The notes beneath the pieces were generated by a model. It did no database searches. It worked only from the letters and a program-made list of their open reading frames with translations, and had not been told where the DNA came from. Source: Streptomyces natalensis ATCC 27448 (GTDB lineage Bacteria > Actinomycetota > Actinomycetes > Streptomycetales > Streptomycetaceae). Taken from it: DNA of 64,000 nucleotides. The stretch spans positions 62,001-126,000 of the forward strand of contig NZ_JRKI01000026.1 of the NCBI RefSeq assembly GCF_000935125.1. The letters are read 5' to 3'. A program made the translations under genes and the position numbers. Below, piece after piece: positions 33,078 to 40,975 of this stretch. Position 1 is the first letter of the stretch. Each line of letters starts with the position of its first letter.

Positions 33078-34928
33078 ATGGCCGGCAGCGAAACCAGCGC
33101 CGCAACCACCGCCACCCCAACCTCGACCTCAGCCACCAACCGCCGTCGATTCCTCATCACTTCCTCCGCCGCCGTCGCCGGGGCCGGGGCCGCCCTGGCC
33201 CTGCCGGGGCAGCGCCGCAGCAGCGCGGCCGCCGACACCCCGCCCGCGCAGGGCGCCCCCGGTTCGTCCCCGGCCCGCCCATCCTCCGGGCGAGCGGCCC
33301 CCTTCGGGGCCACGACCCTGGAGACCACGGCACGCCTGGCGCCCGGCAGCGGCTACCGGCGCCTGGTCTCCGGTCCCGGATGGCCGCTGGCCGTCCGGGA
33401 CGAGCTCGCCGCCGCGCGGTCCGGCCGCGCCGACCGGCGCACCGCGCTCGCCTGCTTCGTGCAGGTCACCGATCTGCATGTGGCCGATGTGCAGAGCCCG
33501 TTGCGTACGGAGTTCCTGCGCGCCGGCTCGCCGGGGTCGTGGCGGGCACAGGAGGCGCTGTCGGTGGCCGGTTCGGTCGCGCTGGTGGAGCAGATCAATG
33601 CGCTCGGCGACGGACCGTACACGGGACGGCGGCCGGCGTTCGTCATGTCCACCGGGGACAACGTCGACAACCACTCCGCGCTGGAGCTGGAGTGGTTCCT
33701 CACCCTGATGAGCGGCGGCCGGATCACCCCCAACTCCGGCGATCCCCGCGCCTACGAGGGCGTGCAGAACTCCGGTCTGCCGCTGTACTGGCACCCCGAC
33801 TCCGGCCTCTCCGACCAGGACAAGCGGCGCGGTCTGCCGCGGATACCCGGCTATCTGGAGGCGGCGCTGCGCCCGGTGGTCAGCCCCGGTCTGCGCATGC
33901 CGTGGTACTCGACGCCCGGCAACCACGACGATCTGCCCGGCGGCTGCCTCTCCCCGTACGATCCGGTCCTGCGCGAGTACGTCACCGGGGCGCGCAAGCT
34001 GTACTCCGTACCGGATGCGGAGGTGGCCGCGCTCGCCCGCGTCCTGGACACGGGCGGGGATCCCAAGAGCACCGTGCTCAGGGAGATTCTGCTCCGTCAC
34101 GCCGCCGGAGCCCGTGCTGTGACGCCGGACGAGCGCCGGCGCATGCTCACCCCGCACGAGTATGTGCGGGCGCATCTGGACCCGGCCTTCGCCGGCGCGG
34201 GACCGGCCGGGCACGGGTACAGCGAGAACCAGCTGGACGGTGAGCGGATGTACTACTCCTTCCGCGCGGCGGACGGGGTCCTCGGCATCAGCATCGACAC
34301 CACCTACCGCAGCGGGCACTACGAGGGTTCCGTGGGCGACGAGCAACTCGCCTGGCTGGAACGGACGTTGGCGGCACACAGCGCTCACTACTACGACGCG
34401 GACGGGCGGCCGGTGCGCAATGCGGCGGCCGACGATGCGCACATCCTCGTCTTCAGCCACCACCACAGCCCCAGCATGACGCGACGCCCGGATGCGGCAC
34501 GGACGGAGGAGAAGCGGCACGACGGGGAGGAGGTCATCGCGCTGCTGAACCGGTTCCCGAACGTCGTCGCATGGATCAACGGCCACAGTCACATCAACCG
34601 CATCACGCCGCACCCCCATCCTACGGCCGCCCGCTCGTTCTGGGAGGTCAACACCGCCTCCCATGTGGACTATCCGCAGCACGCCCGGGTCTTCGAACTG
34701 GTCGACAACCACGACGGGACACTGTCCCTGTTCACCACCCTCATCGAATCCGCCGCCCCGCACCGCACCGACTTCGACGACCTGTCGGCCGTGGGTCTGG
34801 CGTCGCTCTACCGCGAGGTGTCCTACAACGCCCCCGGGCTGGCGGCGCAGATGGGCGGTGGCGTCCATGAGGCGATGGCGGGCCGGGCGGTGGACCGGAA
34901 CACGGAGTTGGTGGTGCGGAGGGGGTGA
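33078..34928 (+). CDS. Tat-exported metallophosphoesterase (PPA1498-type)
   Basis: This 616-aa protein carries a Tat signal NRRRFLITSSAAVAGAGAAL and is exported folded. The calcineurin-like phosphoesterase motifs follow: FVQVTDLHVADVQ, FVMSTGDNVDNHSALELEWF, YSTPGNHDDLPGG, ILVFSHHHSPSM and NVVAWINGHSHINRI. The length and order match the PPA1498/TIGR03767 group. It would hydrolyse a phosphoester at the cell surface; the substrate is unknown. ATG at 33078 in front of the disordered N-terminus. Confidence 0.85.
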   Translation: MAGSETSAATTATPTSTSATNRRRFLITSSAAVAGAGAALALPGQRRSSAAADTPPAQGAPGSSPARPSSGRAAPFGATTLETTARLAPGSGYRRLVSGPGWPLAVRDELAAARSGRADRRTALACFVQVTDLHVADVQSPLRTEFLRAGSPGSWRAQEALSVAGSVALVEQINALGDGPYTGRRPAFVMSTGDNVDNHSALELEWFLTLMSGGRITPNSGDPRAYEGVQNSGLPLYWHPDSGLSDQDKRRGLPRIPGYLEAALRPVVSPGLRMPWYSTPGNHDDLPGGCLSPYDPVLREYVTGARKLYSVPDAEVAALARVLDTGGDPKSTVLREILLRHAAGARAVTPDERRRMLTPHEYVRAHLDPAFAGAGPAGHGYSENQLDGERMYYSFRAADGVLGISIDTTYRSGHYEGSVGDEQLAWLERTLAAHSAHYYDADGRPVRNAAADDAHILVFSHHHSPSMTRRPDAARTEEKRHDGEEVIALLNRFPNVVAWINGHSHINRITPHPHPTAARSFWEVNTASHVDYPQHARVFELVDNHDGTLSLFTTLIESAAPHRTDFDDLSAVGLASLYREVSYNAPGLAAQMGGGVHEAMAGRAVDRNTELVVRRG

Positions 34929-35050
34929 GAGGCCGGGCGCTCGAAGTGGCCGGGAGGCGGGGGCGGTTGAGCACCGGACGGCGGTGAGCACGGGGTGCAT
35001 TCGGGGTATCACCTTGAGTAACCCGCCTTTTGTGCCCCTGGGAGCTGCTC

Positions 35051-35551
35051 ATGAAGCACACCCATCCCCAGCCCGGCGATATCGGACTCACTCAGATATC
35101 CGGCGTCACCGGCCAATTGATCCGCTTCGGACAATGGCTCAACAAAGAAGGCTTCGCCGACTACGAACACGCCTTTCTCGTGCTGCCCGACGGACGGCTG
35201 CTGGAGGCCGAGCCGGGCGGTGCCCGTATCGGCAGCCTGAGCGCCTATGACGGCGCCCCCGTGCTCTACGTCTGCCCCGAGGGGCTCACCGCACCGCAGC
35301 GCACCGCCATCTGTGCGGCGTCGGAACGGTACGTCGGGGTGCCCTACAGCTTCCTCGACTATGCCGCGATCGCCGCGCACCGCTTCCGCCTCCCCGTTCC
35401 GGGGCTGCACCGCTACATCGCGAGCACGGGGCACATGATCTGCTCCCAGCTCGTCGACCAGTGCTATCTGGACGCCGGGGTGCATCTCTTCACCGACGGG
35501 CGCTGGCCCGGCTATGTCACGCCCATGGCGCTGTACGACCTGCTGGCCTGA
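35051..35551 (+). CDS. YiiX-like permuted papain-fold hydrolase
   Basis: A 166-aa protein starting MKHTHPQPGDIGLTQISGVT. It looks like a permuted NlpC/P60 (YiiX/YebB) hydrolase: the catalytic His lies first, in YEHAFLVLPDGRLLEAEPGG, and the Cys comes later, in GHMICSQLVDQCYLD, opposite to normal NlpC order. No signal peptide is seen. ATG at 35051 has GGGAG 7 bases upstream. Substrate (peptide or acyl amide) unknown. Confidence 0.7.
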   Translation: MKHTHPQPGDIGLTQISGVTGQLIRFGQWLNKEGFADYEHAFLVLPDGRLLEAEPGGARIGSLSAYDGAPVLYVCPEGLTAPQRTAICAASERYVGVPYSFLDYAAIAAHRFRLPVPGLHRYIASTGHMICSQLVDQCYLDAGVHLFTDGRWPGYVTPMALYDLLA

Positions 35552-35558
35552 CCGGCGG

Positions 35559-35597
35559 GGCCGGGCACGCCACGGCGGACGCCGGACGTGCCCGGCC
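35559..35597. terminator. Terminator hairpin
   Basis: GGCCGGGCACG (35559-35569) and CGTGCCCGGCC (35587-35597) pair over 11 bp, 7 bases past the YiiX-like stop and between it and the convergent L,D-transpeptidase gene. It can act in both directions. Confidence 0.7.
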
Positions 35598-35644
35598 GCG
35601 GTCACCGGGGCGCCGGGCCCGAGCAACCTGCCGCTGCGCCGAAT

Positions 35645-36376
35645 TCACGTGCCGGGCTTGCGGCCGTAGACATAGACGTCGTCGCCGTAGCCGAGCAGGG
35701 ACCAGTACTTCTTGGCGTCCACGGGGCGCATATTGACGCAGCCGTGCGACCCCGGGGCCGACCAGACACTGCCGCTGATGGAGTGGAACGCCTGGCCGCC
35801 GTCGAAGAACTGGCTGTAGGGCATGGCCACGTGGTACAGCGTCGACACATGGTGCAGATGGCGCCAGTAGATCTTCGAGGAGCCGGTACGGGTTTCGAAA
35901 CCGTTGCGGCCGGTGCGCACCGGTACGGGGCCGAAGACCAGCTTCGATCCGTCCTGGACCCAGCTGATCTGCCGGTCGAGATCGACGCAGGCGATGCGTC
36001 CTCGGGTCGTGGGGCACTTGTGCGCCCTGTTCGGTTGGCGCCCGGCGGCCTGCTGGCGGGCGACCACCTGCATCACACCCCAGGTGACGGGGCCGGCGTA
36101 GCCGTAGTTCGGGGAGATGCCGTGGTCGGTCTGGAAGGCGCGGATGGCGCGGCAGTCGGACTCCGACTGTTGGCCGTCGACCCGCAGCCCGAGGAACCGT
36201 TCCGCCTGCTTCTGGTAGGGGCCGCGCAGCCCGTGACACGCCGACTCGGAGGCCGCCGAGGCGGGCGAGGCGACGGCCACCGTCAGGGGGACCGTCAGCG
36301 CGGTCAGCGCGAGCGCCGCACCCGCTCGGCGTCCGGCGCGGGACCGGCGTATGCGCAGGTTCAGTAGTCGTCTCAT
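35645..36376 (-). CDS. L,D-transpeptidase
   Basis: A 243-aa exported enzyme that cross-links peptidoglycan stem peptides. It has a Sec signal (RRAGAALALTALTVPLTVAV), an N-terminal peptidoglycan-binding-like segment (AERFLGLRVDGQQSESDCRA; AIRAFQTDHGISPNYGYAG) and a C-terminal YkuD domain with the catalytic SAPGSHGCVNMRPVDAKKYW. ATG at 36376 lies inside a 15-base near-palindrome TCATACC-C-GGTATGA (36373-36387), a possible regulatory site covering the start codon. Confidence 0.85.
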   Translation of the reverse strand: MRRLLNLRIRRSRAGRRAGAALALTALTVPLTVAVASPASAASESACHGLRGPYQKQAERFLGLRVDGQQSESDCRAIRAFQTDHGISPNYGYAGPVTWGVMQVVARQQAAGRQPNRAHKCPTTRGRIACVDLDRQISWVQDGSKLVFGPVPVRTGRNGFETRTGSSKIYWRHLHHVSTLYHVAMPYSQFFDGGQAFHSISGSVWSAPGSHGCVNMRPVDAKKYWSLLGYGDDVYVYGRKPGT

Positions 36377-36570
36377 ACCCGGTATGACCCGGCACCCCGG
36401 GCACCGGTTGCAAGGGCGGGACATCGTATATATCTGCTAGGTCGTATTACGGCCATGCGGCCGTCGCGCGCCGGGGGCGGACCAACACAGCCGGGGGACC
36501 AGCCGCGGGGGGCCGTCCGACCGCGCCCATCGCGCGGCCGGACTCCTCAACGCTCCGTGCACCCCGCGGT

Positions 36571-37146
36571 TCAGCGGTGGTGCGCGACGTCCACGACGAG
36601 CCGGTTTCCGGACTGGAAGACCCGGAACGGCAGCTTGGCCCGGGTGCCCAGGCCGACCTGGGTCTGTCCCTCGAAGCTCGCCCCGAACTCGGCGTCCCGG
36701 AACGTCTCGTATCCGGCGAGGTGCACACCGGGAAGCGGCTTGCCGGCCTTTCCGGCGTAGGTCTGCTTGCCCGTCTGCGGGTCGTAGCTGGACGCGGAGA
36801 CGAAGACCTCCAGGATGGCGCCGCCCTTGACCGGTATCACCTCACCGGAGCCGTCCTGCTGGAACTGGTCCACATAACCGACGTGGTAGCCGGCCTTGCC
36901 GCTCGCGCCGCCGAGGTCGAAGACCATGCGGTCGTAGCAGGCGCTGCGGCCGGTCCTGATGTTCTTCAGCGGCGCGGCGCTCGCGCCCGTGGCCGATTTC
37001 GTCCCGCTGCCCCAGGCGGTCGAGCAGGCCGCGGCCGAGGACGCCCGGCCCGTCGGGCCGGAGGCGGCGTCGGCCGTCCCTGCCGTGGCGGCCAGACCGG
37101 CTGCCGTCAGTGCGAGCGCCGCGGCCGCTGTTCCCCACCGTCGCAA
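36571..37146 (-). CDS. Secreted AMIN-like domain protein
   Basis: This 191-aa protein has a signal peptide (AAAALALTAAGLAATAGTAD) and an AMIN-like beta domain: ACYDRMVFDLGGASGKAGYH, VGYVDQFQQDGSGEVIPVKG and FRVFQSGNRLVVDVAHHR, typical of actinobacterial cell-envelope AMIN-like proteins. The TTG at 37146 has GGAGG 6 bases before it; an upstream ATG at 37182 is possible. It is codirectional with the L,D-transpeptidase, separated by about 195 bases, and probably binds the cell envelope. Confidence 0.7.
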   Translation of the reverse strand: MRRWGTAAAALALTAAGLAATAGTADAASGPTGRASSAAACSTAWGSGTKSATGASAAPLKNIRTGRSACYDRMVFDLGGASGKAGYHVGYVDQFQQDGSGEVIPVKGGAILEVFVSASSYDPQTGKQTYAGKAGKPLPGVHLAGYETFRDAEFGASFEGQTQVGLGTRAKLPFRVFQSGNRLVVDVAHHR

Positions 37147-37333
37147 GATGTACCTCCACAAATGTCGTGCGTGCAGATGCATGCAGGAGGACGTACGCCG
37201 GTGCGAAGACGTTGCGTACGGAGGGGGTTTCGGCCGGCGCGGTGGCGAAGTCGTCGGGATTACGCGGGTGTCGGCCCGGCGTTCGAGGCGCCGACCGCGA
37301 CCGGTAACGTGCTTCTCAAGGGATGAGGAGCCG

Positions 37334-37972
37334 ATGAGCAGCCAGAGCCAGGGGACAACTGCCGCCGCCCGGGGACGGGATGGAGCCGGTGGCTGGGATG
37401 CCGACGCGATGCGGGCCAGGTTGGCGGAGATGGCGCGTCAGGATCCTCGGTGCGAACGGTTCGGCGCCGAAAGGCACCGCTACCGGCTCAGCCCGCCGCG
37501 CGCCGCCGCCGACGTCGACGCCTTCGAGGCGCGGTACGGCATCCCGCTCCCCCGCGACTACCGCGACTTCCTGACCCAGGTGGGCGAGAGCGGCGCGGGG
37601 CCGGGCTACGGCCTGTTTCCGCTGGAGGGGCTTTGTTACGGGCCACCGGACGAGGACGAGGACGACGACGGGTGGGCCGCGGACGACGAAAAGGCGCAGG
37701 ACCGGCAGCCCGGAGTCCTGACGACGCCCTTCCCGCTCACCGCGGCCTGGCGCCCCGGCCCCAGGGAGCGCTACGAGCAGGCGGCGCTGGTGACGGGGTC
37801 GCTGGCCATCGCCGAGATGGGCTGCGGGGAATTCGTCCGGATCGTGGTCACCGGCCAGGACGTGGGGCGCATCTGGTTCGCCGACCAGGTCTGGCCCGCT
37901 ATGACGCCGGGGCCGTACTTCCGCGAGTGGTACCTCTCCTGGCTGGAGTCCGACGCGCCGCGCCGCCCCTGA
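37334..37972 (+). CDS. SMI1/KNR4 (SUKH) family protein
   Basis: This 212-aa protein contains a SUKH-type domain: RLSPPRAAADVDAFEARYGI then PLPRDYRDFLTQVGESGAGP and YGLFPLEGL, and the later LAIAEMGCGEFVRIVVTGQD then VGRIWFADQ. SUKH proteins are often immunity proteins to toxins, but here no toxin gene adjoins, so the role is unknown. An acidic insert (PPDEDEDDDGWAADDE) interrupts the domain. Good GAGGAG site before ATG 37334. Confidence 0.8.
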   Translation: MSSQSQGTTAAARGRDGAGGWDADAMRARLAEMARQDPRCERFGAERHRYRLSPPRAAADVDAFEARYGIPLPRDYRDFLTQVGESGAGPGYGLFPLEGLCYGPPDEDEDDDGWAADDEKAQDRQPGVLTTPFPLTAAWRPGPRERYEQAALVTGSLAIAEMGCGEFVRIVVTGQDVGRIWFADQVWPAMTPGPYFREWYLSWLESDAPRRP

Positions 37973-37997
37973 CGTACGACGCCCCGCCCGCCCGCCG

Positions 37998-38450
37998 TCA
38001 GCCGGCGCCCCGTCCGCCGGCGGCCGACCTGCGGTCGTCGAACTCCGCCGGGAACTCCTGGTCCGTCGGCTTCGGGGACTCGGGGCCGTACTCCGTCATG
38101 ACGACGGTCTGCTCGATGCGGACGATGCGGTAGACGCCGCCACCGAGGATGACCTGGTCGGCGGCCTCGCTCTGGATCTCGTCGGCCACCTCCAGATAGC
38201 GGTCGCCCCACGCCGGATTCCACACCGCCTGGCCACGGAAGATCTCGGCGAGGCCGTGGCGTGCACCCTTCTCGGTGGGCAGTGCCGGGAACATCTGACG
38301 CCAGCCGCGGTCTTCGAGGACCATGGCGGCATAGGCGGTGTACACGGACGGCGCGGTCCGCTCGACGGGATTCGGCGCAGCGAGCGTCCGGGCGCCCGCC
38401 CGGGCCCCGCCGCTGCGGGCGGCGCAGGTGTTTCTGCTGCTGTTCGTCAT
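37998..38450 (-). CDS. DUF5954-like hypothetical protein
   Basis: This 150-aa protein resembles the C-terminal part of Streptomyces DUF5954 proteins: RGWRQMFPALPTEKGARHGL, VWNPAWGDRYLEVADEIQSE and GVYRIVRIEQTVVMTEYGPE. The N-terminal 30 residues are basic and unrelated, so it may be a shortened member. Convergent with the SUKH gene. Function unknown. Confidence 0.55.
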   Translation of the reverse strand: MTNSSRNTCAARSGGARAGARTLAAPNPVERTAPSVYTAYAAMVLEDRGWRQMFPALPTEKGARHGLAEIFRGQAVWNPAWGDRYLEVADEIQSEAADQVILGGGVYRIVRIEQTVVMTEYGPESPKPTDQEFPAEFDDRRSAAGGRGAG

Positions 38451-38658
38451 GGATCAAGGATGGCGAGGGGGTGACATAGTCCCCGGGTACTTGCCGACGA
38501 ATCGTCCGATCAGGTGACGTGCGGGAGGCTGTTCCCCCGGCGTCGGCGTGAAAGGGTGGAAACAAGGCGAAATCGCCACATCGCCAGCGCCACATCGAAA
38601 GTGCCCATCGAAGCGGCCGCAGCATCGCGATGCTCCGCCGCATCAGGAAGGAGACGGT

Positions 38659-38736
38659 ATGTCCTCGAAGCGACGCCGCAAGAAAAAGTCGCGCCGTAAC
38701 CACAAGGCCAACCACGGCAAGCGGCCCCAGTCCTGA
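38659..38736 (+). CDS. bL37-like small ribosomal protein (25 aa)
   Basis: A 25-codon gene reads MSSKRRRKKKSRRN, then HKANHGKRPQS. It has an AAGGAG site 7 bases before ATG 38659 and a strong hairpin terminator 7 bases after its stop. The composition, size and KANHGKRP ending match bL37, a 24-residue actinobacterial 50S protein known from mycobacterial ribosome structures. It would bind 23S rRNA. Easily missed in annotation for its size. Confidence 0.65.
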   Translation: MSSKRRRKKKSRRNHKANHGKRPQS

Positions 38737-38742
38737 CCGCCG

Positions 38743-38790
38743 CGCCGGGCTCCTCGCGCGGCGGACCGGCCGCACGCGGGGAGCCCGGCG
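38743..38790 (+). terminator. Terminator after bL37-like gene
   Basis: CGCCGGGCTCC (38743-38753) pairs with GGAGCCCGGCG (38780-38790) over 11 bp; the 26-base interior is itself GC-rich and can fold. It lies directly behind the stop at 38736. Confidence 0.65.
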
Positions 38791-38805
38791 GATCACCGCA
38801 ATCGG

Positions 38806-39171
38806 TCAGGCCGAGGCGTGGCCGGCGCCTCCGGAGATTTTCTCGATCGCCTGGCGGGCGTGTTCCCCCGACGAGCGCGCGGGCAGCGGCGATACGGACG
38901 ACGACGCGACCGCGGGCTGCGGTTTCGCCCGCTCCTGCGGTGCGGGGGCGGCCGGGGCCGGGGCCGGCGCCGTGGTCGGGCGGCCGCGCAGCCGGTGGCT
39001 GGCGGCCTCGTCCAGGCTCACCGCCCGCTTCCACCGGGCGGCGAGCCGTCCGGCCTCCTGGCCGAGTGCGGCGACGTCCTCCCATTGCAGCCGGAGCGTC
39101 ACCCGGAGTTCGGCCTCCCCATCGGGCAGGGCGATGAGCGGGGGGATTGCGGGGATTGCGGGGTCGGTCAT
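38806..39171 (-). CDS. Hypothetical protein (121 aa)
   Basis: A small protein with a globular start (ELRVTLRLQWEDVAALGQEA; GRLAARWKRAVSLDEAASHR) and a Pro/Ala-rich disordered tail ending in a helix (GEHARQAIEKISGGAGHASA). GGAGG-type site before ATG 39171. No family recognised. Confidence 0.5.
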   Translation of the reverse strand: MTDPAIPAIPPLIALPDGEAELRVTLRLQWEDVAALGQEAGRLAARWKRAVSLDEAASHRLRGRPTTAPAPAPAAPAPQERAKPQPAVASSSVSPLPARSSGEHARQAIEKISGGAGHASA

Positions 39172-39295
39172 GTGCCCCTCCTCGGACGATGAGTGGTGAG
39201 GAGTAATACGCAGCGGGCGGCGCCGGCGTTCATCCGGACCGGGCTCCGTCGCGGATGCGTCCCCAAAGTCCCGTCGGGCCCCGCTCCCCGCTCAC

Positions 39296-40759
39296 TCACC
39301 ACGCCGCAGGCGCGTAATCCTTCAGGAAGCAGCCGTAGAGGTCCTCGCCCTGTTCGCCGCGGACGATCGGGTCGTAGACGCGGGCGGCGCCGTCTACCAG
39401 GTCGAGGGGGGCGTGGAAACCTTCCTCGGCCAGCCGCATCTTCTCCGGGTGCGGACGTTCGTCGGTGATCCAGCCGGTGTCGACGGCGGTCATCAAGATG
39501 CCGTCGGTCTCCAGCATTTCGCGGGCGCTGGTGCGGGTGAGCATGTTCAGGGCGGCCTTGGCCATGTTGGTGTGCGGATGGCCGGCGCCCTTGTAGCCGC
39601 GGCTGAACTGGCCTTCCATCGCCGAGACGTTGACCACGTACTTGCGGCGGGCCGGGGATGCCGCCATGGCCGGGCGGAGCTTGCCGACGAGGAGGAAGGG
39701 TGCGGTCATGTTGCACAGCTGGACTTCCAGCAGCTCGACCGGGTCGACCTCGTCCACCTTCTGGATCCAGCTGTTGGTGGCGTGCAGGTCGGGGACGAGA
39801 CCGCCGGCGTCGATCGCGGTGCCGGCCTCGATCCGGGCGGGCGAGGCGGAGCCGGGGGTCAGGGCGAGGGCGGTGAGCTGTTCGGCGGACGGGCCGCGGT
39901 CACCGGACGCCGGGGACGCGGGCAGCGCGGCGGGGGTGCCGCTGCCGAAGTGGCCCAGGACCAGGGAGGCGGGCAGTTCCCCGGCGGGCAGCGGGGCCGA
40001 TTCGGCGTCGACGAGGCGGCTGTAGGCCTCGGGCGAGCGGCGCACGGTCTGGGCGGCGTTGTTGATCAGGATGTCGAGGGGGCCCTCGGCGCTCACCGTG
40101 TCGGCGAGGGCGATCACCTGGGCGGGGTCGCGCAGATCGATGCCGACGATCTTCAGCCGGTGCAGCCACTCCGCGCTGTCCGGCATCGCCGTGAAACGGC
40201 GGACGGCGTCGTTGGGGAAGCGGGTGGTGATCGTGGTGTGCGCGCCGTCGCGCAGCAGGCGCAGCGCGATGTACATGCCGATCTTCGCGCGGCCGCCGGT
40301 GAGCAGGGCGCGCCGCCCGGTCAGGTCCGTACGGGCGTCGCGGCGCGCCCGGTTCTCGGCGGCGCAGGCGCGGCAGAGCTGGTGGTAGAAGGCGTCGACC
40401 TCGACGTAGCGGGCCTTGCAGACGTAGCAGCAGCGGGGCCGCTCCAGGATCCCGGCGATCTCCGTGGTCACGGAGCTGGTCAGGGCCAGGCCCTGGGTCT
40501 CGTCGTCGATGCGGTCGGTCGCCCCGGTGGCGGTCGCGGCGGTGACGGCGCGGTCGTTGGCGGTCTTGGCGGCCCGGCGTTCCGAGCGCCGGCGCTGCTT
40601 GACCTTGCGGTAGATGCCGGCGGTGGCCCGCCGTATGGTGATCGCGTCGGGGTGCTCCAGCGGCAGCGCGTCGAGCTCCTCCAGGACGCTCAGGCAGACC
40701 GCCATCCGCTCCGCGTCGATTCCGGCGCCCTCGGCCCGGCCTTCTTCGATCACCGTCAT
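39296..40759 (-). CDS. SDR-family protein with N-terminal zinc motif
   Basis: A 487-aa protein. The N-terminal 120 residues are helical and basic, then a CxxC...CxxC motif (CCYVCKARYVEVDAFYHQLC followed by RACAAENRARR) precedes an SDR domain: TGRRALLTGGRAKIGMYIAL, GIDLRDPAQVIALADTVSAE and DILINNAAQTVRRSPEAYSR. The catalytic-region Ser is in VNVSAMEGQ, but the YxxxK position reads HTNMAKAALNML, with Thr for Tyr. It may bind NAD(P) without normal redox chemistry. Start at ATG 40759, with weak ribosome site. Function unknown. Confidence 0.7.
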   Translation of the reverse strand: MTVIEEGRAEGAGIDAERMAVCLSVLEELDALPLEHPDAITIRRATAGIYRKVKQRRRSERRAAKTANDRAVTAATATGATDRIDDETQGLALTSSVTTEIAGILERPRCCYVCKARYVEVDAFYHQLCRACAAENRARRDARTDLTGRRALLTGGRAKIGMYIALRLLRDGAHTTITTRFPNDAVRRFTAMPDSAEWLHRLKIVGIDLRDPAQVIALADTVSAEGPLDILINNAAQTVRRSPEAYSRLVDAESAPLPAGELPASLVLGHFGSGTPAALPASPASGDRGPSAEQLTALALTPGSASPARIEAGTAIDAGGLVPDLHATNSWIQKVDEVDPVELLEVQLCNMTAPFLLVGKLRPAMAASPARRKYVVNVSAMEGQFSRGYKGAGHPHTNMAKAALNMLTRTSAREMLETDGILMTAVDTGWITDERPHPEKMRLAEEGFHAPLDLVDGAARVYDPIVRGEQGEDLYGCFLKDYAPAAW

Positions 40760-40975
40760 CGCCGCTGCGCCGCTTTCCGTCAAAGGGGCCCGGGTGCCCT
40801 GCGCACCGCCCCGCTTGCTGTGTGGCTGTCGCGAACCGTCCGGTGAACTGTCCGTTCGAGCTTCGCCGGAACTGTACGTAGATGCGGGCGACTCCGCCAA
40901 ACCCGGCCCGTCGCCTCGGACCGGCCGCACGGCTCCCGCGGTGCGGGGGAACGGCCCGCGGCCAATAGTGGAGGG

